DNA from: JAQVEB01 sp028698105
GTDB lineage: Bacteria; Bacteroidota; Bacteroidia; Bacteroidales; Dysgonomonadaceae
Direction of reading: 5' to 3'
Assembly (NCBI GenBank): GCA_964293155.1
Contig: CAXYYA010000009.1
Coordinates: 1-64,000 of the forward strand
DNA: 64,000 nt
The number at the start of each line of letters is the position of its first letter. The first letter of the stretch is position 1. Of the stretch, positions 41,701 through 53,100 are shown piece by piece. The notes beneath the pieces were generated by a model. The model did not search any database, was not told the origin of the DNA, and was given only the letters and a program-made list of their open reading frames with translations. A program made the translations under genes and the position numbers.

Positions 41701-44700
41701 TTAACTGTTTGCTTCTCTGTATTCTTTGGGAGTCTTCGTATATTTCTTAAAAAACTCTCTGTAAAAATAGGTTTTATTATTAAAACCTGATGCGTACATG
41801 GTTTCCTGAACGGTTTGATTAGTGGTACGCAATAGTTTTGCGGCATGCTTTAGACGAATGGAACGAATAAATTCTGTTGGAGTCTTTTTTGTAATTTCTT
41901 TTATTTTGCGGTAAAGCTGTATTTTGCTGATTGCTGTTTCGTTCGCTATGAAGTCTATTGTGAGTTCTTCGTTATCTAAATTTTCATAAATAATTTTTGT
42001 AATATGAAGTATAATATCCTTGTCTTCCTTGCGGATAAGGCTACCTTCGTATTGCTCGAAGTCGGAATAAGGAGAATTGCTATATTCTTTCAATTTGTCT
42101 TTTTTGTGAAGAAGACTTTCTACTATTACTTCCAAATGACGGAAGTTGAAAGGTTTATTGATGTATGCGTCGGCACCCACTTCGAATCCTTCAATTTGAC
42201 TTTCAATTGAACTTTTCGATGATAAAAGTATGATGGGAATATGGCCGGTGAATTCCTGGGTTTTCATTATTTTTACAAATTCCACACCATTCATTTCCGG
42301 CATAACAATGTCGCTGATGATCAATATCGGGCGTTGCATATTCACAATGCGTAAAGCTTCTTTTCCGTTAGAAGCTTCCACAATTGTGTAATTCGGACTC
42401 AAAAGATCAGTTATCATTGAACGTATCTCTTGATCATCCTCAACTACCAGGATAAACGAATCGGTCGAATGGAAATTTTTGTTGGTTGATTTGCTTTCTT
42501 CCGTCCGGGGATCGATTCCTATCCGTTTGCTCGGCTTCAATGGTTCTGAATCGGTTTTTTGATTTACTTGTACCGCTAGCCCCGTTATCAACTCCAAATT
42601 CGGAAGACAAACCTCGAATAGAGTGTATGTCTTCCCATCACTTTCAACGCGGATATCTCCTTCGAGAACATTTGCTACACTTTTACACAAAGCCAGCCCG
42701 ATACCATGTCGGGGATAATCACCTATGGAAGCTTGTTTCTCAAGACGGTTCAAGACTTCGAACCTGTCAAATAAAGCATCGTAATATTCCGTTTTAACGC
42801 CGGTGCCACCATTTTTAATCGAAATCCACAGTTTGTCGTTCTCGGTTCTGACGTTAATTTCGATGTGTTCTTCTTCAGGAGTGTATTTTACGGCATTCGA
42901 TAGCAAATTGAAAATAATTTTTTCAAGATTGTTCCTGTCCGTATTCCATGTTATGTTTTCATCGGGTAAAAAATCGATTGTGTAATTGATTTTTTTCTGC
43001 TCAAGTATTTCGATGAAGTTATCCATTGCATATTTGATCAATTCAGGAATATCAACCGCTTCAATTTTAAGTTTTAGGTGTCCGGTTTCTGCTTTCCTGA
43101 ACTCTACAAGTTGTTCAATCAAATTTTGCATTCTTTCGGAGTTTGACTTTATTACTTGTAAGTATTTTTTTGTATAACTGTTTGTTTCTTCCCTCATCAG
43201 TTTATCGCAAGGTCCATATATAAGGGTTAAAGAGTTGGAGAATTCGTGGGCGATATTAGTAAAAAAACGAAGTTTTCCTTGATGGATTTCTTCTGCTTTT
43301 TGTTTTTCCAATTCTTTCATTCTTATATCGTTATTAAGTTTTAAACGATACAAAATCAACTTTCGGATAATTGCAGCGATGCCCAAGAATAAAACGAAAT
43401 AAAACAAATAAGCTAAATTACTTTTCCACCATGGCGGAGTCATTTCTATTGGTAAATTGAACAGTGTTTCACTCCATACTTTATTTGCATTGCTGGCCTT
43501 CACCTTAAGCAGATATTTTCCTTTTGGCAAATTGGTGAAAACAATGGCGTTAGATGTACCCAAGTTAACCCAATCATCGTGAAATCCCTCTAACATATAT
43601 GCTATCTCGCATTTGGGCGAAGCCAAGTAGTCAATGGGTATAAAACGGAAGCTGAATGACTTGTGTTTGTGGGACAAAGTGAGAACTTTGGCTTTTTCCT
43701 TTCGCACAAGATAATCGGACAAATGGACCTCGGTATTATCCACATAAAAGGCATCCAGCCACAGTTGCGGCGTATATTCGTTTTGCAGGATTTCAAGAGG
43801 GTTAAACTCATTGAATCCATTGATTCCTCCAAAATAAAAAAAAGGAGAACGTGGACTTGAATAATAAGATCCATCCGAAAATTCGTTATCTTGCAATCCA
43901 TCGTTTGCGAAATACGAAATAATATGGTAGGAATCTTCTCCGTCTCCGTTGGGGATAAGTTTAGCAAGTCCGTTATTGGTGCTGACCCACAAATTATTAT
44001 TCTTGTCTTCTAAAATGCCATGAATTGTGTTGTTAGGCATTCCGTTTTTTTCACTGAAATTAAAGATTACGGGCTCTTTACCATCCAATATGAGTTTGTT
44101 CAAACCCATACTGGTGCCTGCCCATAAATTTCCCTTATTGTCCTCGTGTAGGCATAGCACATCGTCGCTACTGAAATTATTTTCGGAGAATTTAAATACT
44201 TCAAATTTTTCGTTATTGATATTAAACCTGTTAACTCCTCCTCCACGGGTAGCTATCCACAAATGTGTATTGTCGTCTTTTATAATCGAGTAAACGATAT
44301 TATTACTCAGGGATAATCCTTTTTCACTGAAAATAAATTGTTTGTAATCGGTAACCTTGTATGGGGTTGCAGAAAGGTCGATTTTCAATTTATACATTCC
44401 ATATCCGCTTGTTCCAACCCATAAAATATGGTCGTCATCCGGTAAAATAGCGTAAATAGACGAAAGCATTAAGTTTTTCGGGATATCCAATCTGCTAATA
44501 TTTCCTAATCTTGTATCGTAATAATTGATTCCGTTTCCGTCTGTCCCAATCCAATATTCATTTTCAAAACCTTTTACGATTTTAAATACTGAATTACTTA
44601 ATAATCCGTTTTCTATACTGAATCTGTTGTTGAGTTTTAATTCTCCGGCTTTCAGGTCTCTGATAAAGGTATGTATCCCCGATCCTTTGGTACCTACCCA

Positions 44701-45747
44701 AAGCATTTGGTTATCGTCTGTGAAAAAAGTTCTCACGGCGGCATTTCCGAAGTTTGGAATATTCTCCGAAAAATAAACCCGGAATTTTTCATCGGAAGGA
44801 ATAATTTTATAAACTCCTTTCATATCGGTACCAACCCATATAATATTCTGACTGCCGCCATATACAACCAAAACGGGTATGTCTTTTATCACGGGCTCCA
44901 CGCCGGTATTAAAATTGTATAGGTACAATCCTTTTGACGTACCTATATATATTGATTCTTTACTGAATTCGATGTCGTTTATATAACCGATTTCGTTTCC
45001 AACGAAAAGTAACTGGAGTTTATCCTTTAGTACATCATATACATAAATGCTATGATCTGTCGTCTGAAAAAGTATTTGATCTGATTTAAAGTTAAAAACA
45101 TTCTCGATGCCGTTCAATGAAAATTCACTTATTTCATGTACGCTTAAACGATCTTCTTCTGTTTTGATTTTAACCGAATACAAGGATTTTTCTTTTGTCA
45201 ATATCCATAAATTGTCATTGTTGTCGAATAAAATTTTGTGAATATTCAATTTTTCACTGATACCCAGTGACTTAAACATACTCTTCTCTGAATCGAAATA
45301 ATACAAACCTTGTTGATAAACGGAGGCAACAATCTTACCTTGAGAGTTTCTTGCGATTAAATACGAGTGTTCGTTTGTTATTTCTCGACTTAGTGAATCA
45401 ACGAAGAAACGTTCGAAAACCTTTTCTTTTATATTGAATCGGTTTATACCGATGTCTGTGGCTACCCACAAATAATCTCTTTTTTCTTCAATAATATTAC
45501 GGATGATATTGTTGCTGATGCTTTGAATATCTCCGGGCGAAGGTTTATAAACTTTAAATTCTTTGCCGTTATATAAATTCAGTCCGTCCCATGTCCCGAA
45601 CCACATCAACTGATTGGAATCCTGATAAATTACGTTTATGGAACTATTCGATAGCCCATCGTTGTTTGTCAGGGTTTTAATGTCAAAATCAATTGCGTAA
45701 CCGGCTACTGAGAGTAAAAGAAAAAATATGCTGATAATCTTTTTCAT
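41701..45747 (-). CDS. Hybrid two-component system sensor-regulator (HTCS)
   Basis: 1348 residues. It has a signal peptide, about 14 periplasmic beta-propeller repeats (to ~690), a Y_Y_Y domain (~700-770), a membrane helix (~785-805), histidine kinase domains with His834 in the H-box and an ATPase domain, a receiver with phospho-acceptor Asp1146 (ISDIVMPEMNG), and an AraC-type DNA-binding end (~1240-1348). It senses an oligosaccharide in the periplasm and activates a polysaccharide utilisation locus, presumably the divergent GH130-SusD operon and perhaps GH2. The H-box reads HEFSNSLTL where HEFRTPLTL is usual, losing the conserved proline. Confidence 0.95.
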   Translation of the reverse strand: MKKIISIFFLLLSVAGYAIDFDIKTLTNNDGLSNSSINVIYQDSNQLMWFGTWDGLNLYNGKEFKVYKPSPGDIQSISNNIIRNIIEEKRDYLWVATDIGINRFNIKEKVFERFFVDSLSREITNEHSYLIARNSQGKIVASVYQQGLYYFDSEKSMFKSLGISEKLNIHKILFDNNDNLWILTKEKSLYSVKIKTEEDRLSVHEISEFSLNGIENVFNFKSDQILFQTTDHSIYVYDVLKDKLQLLFVGNEIGYINDIEFSKESIYIGTSKGLYLYNFNTGVEPVIKDIPVLVVYGGSQNIIWVGTDMKGVYKIIPSDEKFRVYFSENIPNFGNAAVRTFFTDDNQMLWVGTKGSGIHTFIRDLKAGELKLNNRFSIENGLLSNSVFKIVKGFENEYWIGTDGNGINYYDTRLGNISRLDIPKNLMLSSIYAILPDDDHILWVGTSGYGMYKLKIDLSATPYKVTDYKQFIFSEKGLSLSNNIVYSIIKDDNTHLWIATRGGGVNRFNINNEKFEVFKFSENNFSSDDVLCLHEDNKGNLWAGTSMGLNKLILDGKEPVIFNFSEKNGMPNNTIHGILEDKNNNLWVSTNNGLAKLIPNGDGEDSYHIISYFANDGLQDNEFSDGSYYSSPRSPFFYFGGINGFNEFNPLEILQNEYTPQLWLDAFYVDNTEVHLSDYLVRKEKAKVLTLSHKHKSFSFRFIPIDYLASPKCEIAYMLEGFHDDWVNLGTSNAIVFTNLPKGKYLLKVKASNANKVWSETLFNLPIEMTPPWWKSNLAYLFYFVLFLGIAAIIRKLILYRLKLNNDIRMKELEKQKAEEIHQGKLRFFTNIAHEFSNSLTLIYGPCDKLMREETNSYTKKYLQVIKSNSERMQNLIEQLVEFRKAETGHLKLKIEAVDIPELIKYAMDNFIEILEQKKINYTIDFLPDENITWNTDRNNLEKIIFNLLSNAVKYTPEEEHIEINVRTENDKLWISIKNGGTGVKTEYYDALFDRFEVLNRLEKQASIGDYPRHGIGLALCKSVANVLEGDIRVESDGKTYTLFEVCLPNLELITGLAVQVNQKTDSEPLKPSKRIGIDPRTEESKSTNKNFHSTDSFILVVEDDQEIRSMITDLLSPNYTIVEASNGKEALRIVNMQRPILIISDIVMPEMNGVEFVKIMKTQEFTGHIPIILLSSKSSIESQIEGFEVGADAYINKPFNFRHLEVIVESLLHKKDKLKEYSNSPYSDFEQYEGSLIRKEDKDIILHITKIIYENLDNEELTIDFIANETAISKIQLYRKIKEITKKTPTEFIRSIRLKHAAKLLRTTNQTVQETMYASGFNNKTYFYREFFKKYTKTPKEYREANS

Positions 45748-45841
45748 TCTCGGATGACGTTTATCTCGCTCGTTTTTACAAGAAATGGTTTTTGAATTTT
45801 TTCTCGCATTTTTTAAGAAAAGTGATGCATTCCTATAAATA

Positions 45842-45849
45842 CAAATTTA
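45842..45849 (-). promoter_or_regulatory. -7 promoter element of the HTCS gene
   Basis: The minus strand reads TAAATTTG, 94 bp upstream of the HTCS ATG, in the 295-bp divergent region. This region should also hold the HTCS binding site; I could not identify it. Confidence 0.45.
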
Positions 45850-46008
45850 CACAATTTCTGGAGAAGACTTGTATAAAAACATGTAAATTTAGGTTGTTTC
45901 AAAGTAGGAAAAAAGTACATTATTCTTTAAAAAGAGTATATTTTTTTAATTGAAAGATATGTGTACTAGTTTGAAAGTGTAGGATACCGTTTTAAAATTT
46001 AAGCACAT

Positions 46009-46016
46009 TAATTTTG
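46009..46016 (+). promoter_or_regulatory. -7 promoter element of the GH130 operon
   Basis: TAATTTTG matches TAnnTTTG, 26 bp before the GH130 ATG. Confidence 0.55.
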
Positions 46017-46042
46017 ATTACGTTTTTTAAAAATATTATATC

Positions 46043-47086
46043 ATGGACATTGCAAGACGCTACAACGAAAATCCATTATTGCATCCTTCAGATTTTAGGC
46101 CGGGAATCAAAGGGATGGAAATAACTTGTTTACTCAATCCCGGTGTATTTAGAATGAACGGAAAAACGTGGCTCTTGATGCGCGTGGCTGAACGACCGAA
46201 ACAATTGGATCAGAAAATAAGTTTTCCCGTTTATAATGAAGAAGGGAAAATAGAAGTATTGATTTTTGACAAAACAGACCCTCAATTGGATGCTTCAGAC
46301 CCTCGCGTAATAAAATACAAAGGACAAAATTATCTCACTACGCTCTCATATTTGCGGTTGGTGTGTAGCGACGACGGAATACATTTTCGCGAAGATCCGG
46401 CGTATCCGCCCGTTTTTGGAGAAGGAATGTTGGAGTCATTCGGCATAGAAGATTGTCGCGTGACAACGATGGAAGACGGCTTTTTTCTCACCTATACAAT
46501 GGTATCGCCTATGGCGGTGGGAGTTGGGCTGATTATTACAGATGATTTCAAAACTTATGAAAGGAAAGGAATGATATTCCCTCCGCACAATAAAGATTGT
46601 GCCATTTTTGAGGAAAAAATCAATAACAAGTACTATGCATTGCACCGACCAAGCAGTCCCGAATTAGGCGGAAATTATATTTGGTTGGCAGAATCTCCCG
46701 ATAGAATTCATTGGGGAAATCATAAGTGCATTGCAGTTAACCGTGAAAACAGTTGGGACTCGGCACGCGTGGGTGCAGGTGGTTCACCTATTAAAACACC
46801 GCAAGGATGGCTCGAAATATATCACGGGGCAAACGCCGATCATAGGTATTGTTTGGGTGCATTGTTGCTGGATTTAAACGATCCGTCTAAAGTGTTGGCC
46901 CGAAGCGTGGAACCGATTATGGAACCAATTGCTGAATATGAAAAGACCGGATTTTTCGGTAATGTTGTTTTCACGAACGGTCATTATGTAGAAAATGATA
47001 CCATCAAAATGTATTATGGTGCAAGTGATGAGGTTATTTGTGGCGCAGAGTTTTCAATCCAAGAAATTTTAGATTCATTAAAATAA
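46043..47086 (+). CDS. GH130 beta-mannoside phosphorylase
   Basis: 347 residues without a signal peptide, so cytoplasmic. A five-bladed propeller is expected. Family marks are RYNENPLLHPSDF, the catalytic segment GIEDCRV (Asp137), NKDCAIFEE and YYGASDEVICGA. GH130 enzymes split beta-mannosides with phosphate to give mannose 1-phosphate; some act on Man-beta-1,4-GlcNAc from N-glycans. The first gene of the plus-strand operon, it is followed by an MFS transporter after 4 bp, matching a cytoplasmic phosphorylase fed by an importer. Confidence 0.88.
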   Translation: MDIARRYNENPLLHPSDFRPGIKGMEITCLLNPGVFRMNGKTWLLMRVAERPKQLDQKISFPVYNEEGKIEVLIFDKTDPQLDASDPRVIKYKGQNYLTTLSYLRLVCSDDGIHFREDPAYPPVFGEGMLESFGIEDCRVTTMEDGFFLTYTMVSPMAVGVGLIITDDFKTYERKGMIFPPHNKDCAIFEEKINNKYYALHRPSSPELGGNYIWLAESPDRIHWGNHKCIAVNRENSWDSARVGAGGSPIKTPQGWLEIYHGANADHRYCLGALLLDLNDPSKVLARSVEPIMEPIAEYEKTGFFGNVVFTNGHYVENDTIKMYYGASDEVICGAEFSIQEILDSLK

Positions 47087-47090
47087 TAAT

Positions 47091-48389
47091 ATGTCGAAAA
47101 ACATAGGGGGAGAATACCATTTTTTCCGCTCTCAGCCGCTGAATATAAGAACGCTACTTGTAACAAATATGTTGTATGCTCTTATATTGCCTATTATCGA
47201 AATTTTTGTCGGGGCATACATTATGCGTAATACGGGTAACTCGGCTTATGTGGCAATTTATCAATTGTGCATGTATTCCGGAGTATTGGCTACATCTATA
47301 CTTAATGGATTGATGATGAGAAAGATTAAAGCCTCGTCACTGTACGCTTTCGGCATCTTGTTATCTGCGGTTGCACTAATGGCTATGATGTTTGTGCGTT
47401 CCATCGGAATTGTAGAATTGGGTGTGTCCGGATTTGTATTAGGTGCATCCACCGGATTTTTCTGGACTAATCGCTACCTACTTACTTTGAACTCGACAAA
47501 CGACGAAAACCGGAATTACTTTTTCGGGTTGGAATCTTTCTTTTTTTCGCTGTGGAGTATTACAGTTCCGTTGATCGTAGGAGCTTTTTTGGCATCGGTG
47601 GATGGACTTGGCCTATTTGGAAAAGTACTGAATGTAAACAACGGTTATCAGATTATTACCGCTTTCAGCTTACTTATTGCCTTTGCAGCGGTTCTTGTTC
47701 TATCGAAAGGCCATTTCGAAAATCCGGCACAAAAAAAATTCTTTTACACTCGTTTTCATATACTGTGGCGAAAACTTTTGACTCTTGCCGGTCTCAAGGG
47801 GATGGTACAGGGGTTTTTGGTAACAGCTCCTGCCATATTGGTCATGCGGTTAGTGGGCAACGAAGGGTCACTGGGTTTGATACAAGGGATTGGGGGACTA
47901 CTCACCGCAATTCTGGTTTACACCTTGGGACGAATTGCTAAACCCGAACACCGGATGGCAATTTTCGGTCTTGGGTTGTTTGTCTTTTTCCTGGGTACAC
48001 TGTTCAACGCAATCCTTTTTTCGGCTATAGGTGTCATTGTGTTTGTGTTGTGTAAAGTTCTGTTTCAACCTTTGCATGACTTGGCATATTTTCCCACGAT
48101 GATGAAAACCATTGATGCTGTGAAGGCTATCGAAAAAAGAAACGAGTATGCCTATATTCTTAGTCATGAAATAGGATTGTTTGTGGGACGAGCGTTCGGG
48201 ATGGGATTGTTCATATCTCTGACCTATTGGATATCGGAAGATTTTGCTCTAAAATATGCACTAGTAATCGTAGGAACTATTCAACTGTTGTCGTTACCGT
48301 TAGCCAAAAATATTATCAAAGATATTGATACGAATTACAAAACTTCAACGAAAAATATTAAACAAACTGATTATGAAACCGATTTTTAA
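47091..48389 (+). CDS. MFS transporter, likely inner-membrane mannoside importer
   Basis: 432 residues, 12 predicted helices. Loop features are MMRKIKASSLYAFG after helix 2 and GFFWTNRYLLTLN in helix 4-5. It resembles YqgE-type major facilitator proteins. Placement directly after GH130 suggests it brings the phosphorylase's disaccharide into the cytoplasm. Its end overlaps the next gene by 17 bp, implying translational coupling. Confidence 0.82.
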   Translation: MSKNIGGEYHFFRSQPLNIRTLLVTNMLYALILPIIEIFVGAYIMRNTGNSAYVAIYQLCMYSGVLATSILNGLMMRKIKASSLYAFGILLSAVALMAMMFVRSIGIVELGVSGFVLGASTGFFWTNRYLLTLNSTNDENRNYFFGLESFFFSLWSITVPLIVGAFLASVDGLGLFGKVLNVNNGYQIITAFSLLIAFAAVLVLSKGHFENPAQKKFFYTRFHILWRKLLTLAGLKGMVQGFLVTAPAILVMRLVGNEGSLGLIQGIGGLLTAILVYTLGRIAKPEHRMAIFGLGLFVFFLGTLFNAILFSAIGVIVFVLCKVLFQPLHDLAYFPTMMKTIDAVKAIEKRNEYAYILSHEIGLFVGRAFGMGLFISLTYWISEDFALKYALVIVGTIQLLSLPLAKNIIKDIDTNYKTSTKNIKQTDYETDF

Positions 48390-50103
48390 ATTTCTACTAT
48401 TTATTTGCATCGTCTTGTTATTGTCGTGCAATAGCGGAAAAACAGATTACGGTAATCCTGTTGCTCAAACTAATATTGCAAGGGTTGAGTTGATGCCGAA
48501 CCTGCCACAGCCGTATAAAATAATTGATTGGAAAGAAAAAGCACAACAATTCGACGATTACGTTTTCGACTTCAATGCTGAACTGCCTGCCGGACCTATG
48601 ATTTGGCTGGATAACAATCAACGCAACTTGCCGCAACAAACATTTGGTCTGTTCACCGCTGTTCACGATGTACGTCAGGGAGCGGATGTAAATAATGGAG
48701 AATTCCACGAAAGTCTGAACTCTTTAGCGGCGATATTGGGTGCCGGATTAATAGGGATTGACAAGACCAATCAGAATGGATATAATTTCGTAAAAATGAT
48801 TCAAAACTATTTTAATACCGATAATGGATGGAATATTATGATGAATAATACAACCCCCGAAGTAGGTCTTCTGGGTGGTGGATACGGAAGAGATTGGTGG
48901 TACGATGTTTTTCCCAATGTATTGTTTTACAATGTATGCAATGTTTTTCCCAATGTTGAGAATGCCGAGAATATACAACGCACGATTGCCGAGCAATTTT
49001 GCAAGGCCGATTCGGTGCTGAACGGCAATTACGACTATTCTTATTTTGATTATGCCCAAATGAAAGGCATGATAAATCACATTCCCTTGCAGCAAGACGC
49101 TGCCGGCGGACACGGATATGTGTTGTATGCGGCTTATAAGCTGTTCGGTGATATGCGTTATCTGACACATGCAAAATCGGCAATTGAATCCTTGAACAAC
49201 CAGACCGAAAGTCGTTTTTACGAAGTTCTCCTTCCTATAGGTATCTATACAGCAGCTCGATTGAATGCTGAAGAAGATACGAATTATGATATTGAGAAGA
49301 TGCTTAATTGGGTGTTTGATGGAACAAAAAGTGAGACTGGACGTACAGGCTGGGGTATCATCGTCGGCAAGTGGGGAATATATGATGTAAGTGGTTTGCA
49401 AGGAAGTATTACTGATGGCGGAGGGTACGCGTTCTTGATGAACAGCATTAAAATGGCCATGCCGCTCGTACCGATGGTAAAATATGAGCCTAAGTTCGCA
49501 AGAGCTATCGGAAAGTGGATGTTGAATAATGTTAATGCGTCGCGACTTTGCTTTCCCGATGGAATTTCCGACGAAAACCAGTGGCTTCCCGGCATGCAAA
49601 GTTATACCAATTCCATCGTTGCTTATGAGGGGTTGCGCTATGAAGATGACTATAAAAAGCCTCAACTTATTGGTGTCCATCCTGTAGCTATCGGGGATGG
49701 ACCTAAGTGGCACAAAGATAATCCCGAAGAGTCTATGTTTAGTCTTTACAGCACGGCTCCTGTCGGCATATTCGGGGCGATGATAGAAAAAACTAATATA
49801 GAAGAAATACTCAAAATCAATTGTAATGTCACGGATTTTTATTCCGAAGATACTTATCCTACTTTTCTGATTTACAATCCGCATAAAGAAGCCAAAAAGG
49901 TAATATATACTTCGGTGAAAGACAAAGTGGATATTTTTGATATTATTTCAAAAACATATTTGGCCCGGTCAGTGACTGATAATGAGGAAATAGAAATACC
50001 GGCCGATCAAGCGTGTGTAGTGGTAGAACTGCCTTCGGGCTCGAAGATGGAAAAAGCGAATAACAAGCTTTTAGTTGATAAGAAAATCATATCGTATAAA
50101 TAA
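48373..50103 (+). CDS. Lipoprotein of unknown family, possible six-hairpin glycan hydrolase
   Basis: Start chosen at MKPIFKFLLFICIVLLLSC, giving a lipoprotein signal with Cys19; an earlier ATG at 48325 lies inside the MFS gene. 576 residues. I do not recognise the family. The composition (many aromatic and His/Asp motifs such as GGGYGRDWWYD, QDAAGGHGYVLYAAYKL and GSITDGGGYAF) and alternating helices suggest an (alpha/alpha)6 barrel with a small C-terminal beta domain. Position between the MFS and SusC genes argues for a surface or periplasmic enzyme or binding protein acting on the same glycan. Confidence 0.6.
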   Translation: MKPIFKFLLFICIVLLLSCNSGKTDYGNPVAQTNIARVELMPNLPQPYKIIDWKEKAQQFDDYVFDFNAELPAGPMIWLDNNQRNLPQQTFGLFTAVHDVRQGADVNNGEFHESLNSLAAILGAGLIGIDKTNQNGYNFVKMIQNYFNTDNGWNIMMNNTTPEVGLLGGGYGRDWWYDVFPNVLFYNVCNVFPNVENAENIQRTIAEQFCKADSVLNGNYDYSYFDYAQMKGMINHIPLQQDAAGGHGYVLYAAYKLFGDMRYLTHAKSAIESLNNQTESRFYEVLLPIGIYTAARLNAEEDTNYDIEKMLNWVFDGTKSETGRTGWGIIVGKWGIYDVSGLQGSITDGGGYAFLMNSIKMAMPLVPMVKYEPKFARAIGKWMLNNVNASRLCFPDGISDENQWLPGMQSYTNSIVAYEGLRYEDDYKKPQLIGVHPVAIGDGPKWHKDNPEESMFSLYSTAPVGIFGAMIEKTNIEEILKINCNVTDFYSEDTYPTFLIYNPHKEAKKVIYTSVKDKVDIFDIISKTYLARSVTDNEEIEIPADQACVVVELPSGSKMEKANNKLLVDKKIISYK

Positions 50104-50120
50104 CTTAACTTTTTTAAAAC

Positions 50121-53100
50121 ATGAAGAGAGCATTATTTTTTGTAATAGTAATGGGTTTTGCTTTAGTACTACAAGCACAAACAACATTAAATGTCAGAGG
50201 CTCTGTAAAAGATGCCATAACCAATGAAGAATTGATAGGAGTAACCGTACTTGTTGTAGAAACAGGTGCTGGAACCGTTACCGATGTCAACGGAAATTTT
50301 GAATTGACGGTCCCTGTAAACAACACACTTCGAATATCCTATGTCGGATACTCGAATCAGGAAATCGTAATAACCAACCAAACGGCGTTGGAGATAAATC
50401 TTCGGCCCGAAACTCAGTTAATGGACGAGTTGGTAGTGGTTGGTTACTCGGCACAAAAAAAATCAACCCTCACAGGGGCGGTTGCGCCCGTCAGTGTCTC
50501 CGATATGGAGCGGCGCCGTGTTGCTGACGTAAGGCAAGCGCTTCAAGGTCAGGTAGCAGGTGTTCAGGTAACTCAAAGTACCGGTGCTCCCGGAGATGAG
50601 ATCGAAATCACAATCAGAGGATTGGGAACTATTGGAAACAACAGCCCGCTTTATATCATAGACGGAGTTCCTACCCGAGAACTGTCGTTTGTAAATCCTT
50701 CGGATATTGAGTCTATGACTGTGCTTAAAGATGCATCCGCCGCAGCTATTTATGGTTCACGAGCTTCTGCCGGAGTTATTGTTATCACAACCAAAAACGG
50801 TTCTTCGGGAAAGACTAGTTTGGATGTAAATTACTATAGGGGAATACAGTACGCCGCAAATCTTCCCAAAATGCTGAATTCAGAGCAATACATGAATGTT
50901 GTTGAAAAGGCATGGAATAATGCGGGATATTCTGGTACTAATCCTTATACGGCTGATAAAGGTCGGGGTGATTTTGCAAATACGAATTGGTTGGATGAAC
51001 TTTTTGAGCCGGGTTATTTGCAAGATATTCAAATGACAGCAAGTGGTGGCAACGATAGGTTGCAATATTTGCTTTCAGTCGGATACATTAATCAAGACGG
51101 TATTGTTGTGTATAATAACGATAAATACAACCGATTTAATTTCCGAACAAACATCAATGCCAATCTCACGGATAGGATAAAAGTGGGAACTAATATGCAG
51201 CTTTCGTATGCCGTACAGGATAAATTGTCGTCGAAAGGTGATGCACCGGGTATCATAAGACATGCACTTTTGCGCCCGCCGGTGATTTCGGTGTACAAGT
51301 CGCCGAACGATCCAACTTATACTGAACGTGACCCATTTACCGACCTTCCGTTTTATGTTCACAATAATCGCGATACAGGTGGATGGGAAAGCGATAAATA
51401 CGAATGGACTCAAAACCCGATTGCTTTAGCCTATTTTACGGATGATACGCGCACGCATTTCAAGACCTTCGGAAACTTGTTCGGAGAAATTGCTTTTTTG
51501 TCTGAAAAAGAACTGAAGTTTAGAACGAATCTCGGGATTGATTTGAACTACAGACATGATAAGGCGTTTTATCCCAACTTTGGAGACGACGACGGAGGCG
51601 GCAGTCAGATAGATCGTGGCTTAGGGCGTCAAAACAGGCCGAACGGATTAAATGAATACAGAGGAGAAGAGTTCACTTTTACATGGAACAATACGTTGAA
51701 CTATGATAAAATGTTTAATCTTCATTCTTTAAATGCTCTTATAGGAAGTGAGTTCATCACCAATTACGGCTCGGGAATAAGTGCATCGAGAAGAAGATAC
51801 GAATACGATACGGAAAAATTCAGATACATTGACTTTGGTAGCACCGAACAAGATCTATGGAATGGAGGCACAGGCTCCGAATGGGCTTTGATGTCATATT
51901 TTGCTTCGCTGACCTACGTTTACGACATGAGGTATATGCTTACTGCTAACTTCAGAGCTGATGCCTCGTCGCGTTTTGCAAAAAACAATCAGTGGGGATA
52001 TTTCCCGTCTTTGTCAGTAGGTTGGAAGTTGTCTGAAGAACAATTTATGAAAAAATACGATTGGCTTTCCGATTTAAAGCTCAGAGCAAGTGTCGGACAG
52101 TTGGGAAATCAAGAAATTGCAAATTATGCATACCTTACACTGATTAAAAAAGACGGAGACAAATATCTGATTTCCAGATATGGTAATCCAGACCTGAAAT
52201 GGGAAACTACTACGCAATACAACGCGGGGCTTGACGCAGGCTTTTTCAAAAACCGATTGTATTTTACTGTAGATTATTTTCAAAAGTACACAACAGATAT
52301 CTTGCTGCCGATCAGTCTTCCGAGCATTGTAGGGGATGTGCAGCCCACCATTGTGAATGCCGGAGAAGTTAGCAACCGCGGATGGGAGTTTGGCGTTACA
52401 CTCCGAAATTCTGAAAGAGAGTTTAAATATAACATTAATGCAAATTTAACGACAGTGCAAAACCGGGTGGAAAAATTGCATCCGAATCTTCCAAGCTTGG
52501 TCGGATCCGTCACAAGAACTCAACCAGGGCAACCGCTCAATGCTTATTACGGATACGAGTTCGAGGGGATATATCAGAATGCAAATGAAATTGAAACCCA
52601 TCTGTATGGGACTACGAATCCTACAGTCGTTCCCGGCGATATACGATTCAAAGATTTAAATAACGACGGAAAAATTGACGATAATGACAGAAACTTTATC
52701 GGAGACCCTAATCCGAAATTGTTGTATGGATTGAATCTCTCCGGATCGTATAAGAATTTTGATCTGGCTATATTATTCCAGGGTGTCGGCCAAGTGGACA
52801 GATACAATGACTCAAAAAAGATTATCGATTACGACACGCGTCCATTCAACTATACGACCAACATTTTAAATGCCTGGGATGGCGAAGGTTCAACCAATGA
52901 AATTCCGCGTGTGAGTTTCACCGATAACGGAAGCAGCAAGATATCAAGTATTTTTGTCGAAAGTGCATCTTATTTCAGAATGAAGAATGTCGAACTCGGT
53001 TATTCATTTAACAATATTAAACGCCTTGGGTTACAAAATATCAGGCTGTATGTTTCCGGTCAAAACCTGTTTACTTTGACCAATTATACCGGCCTTGATC

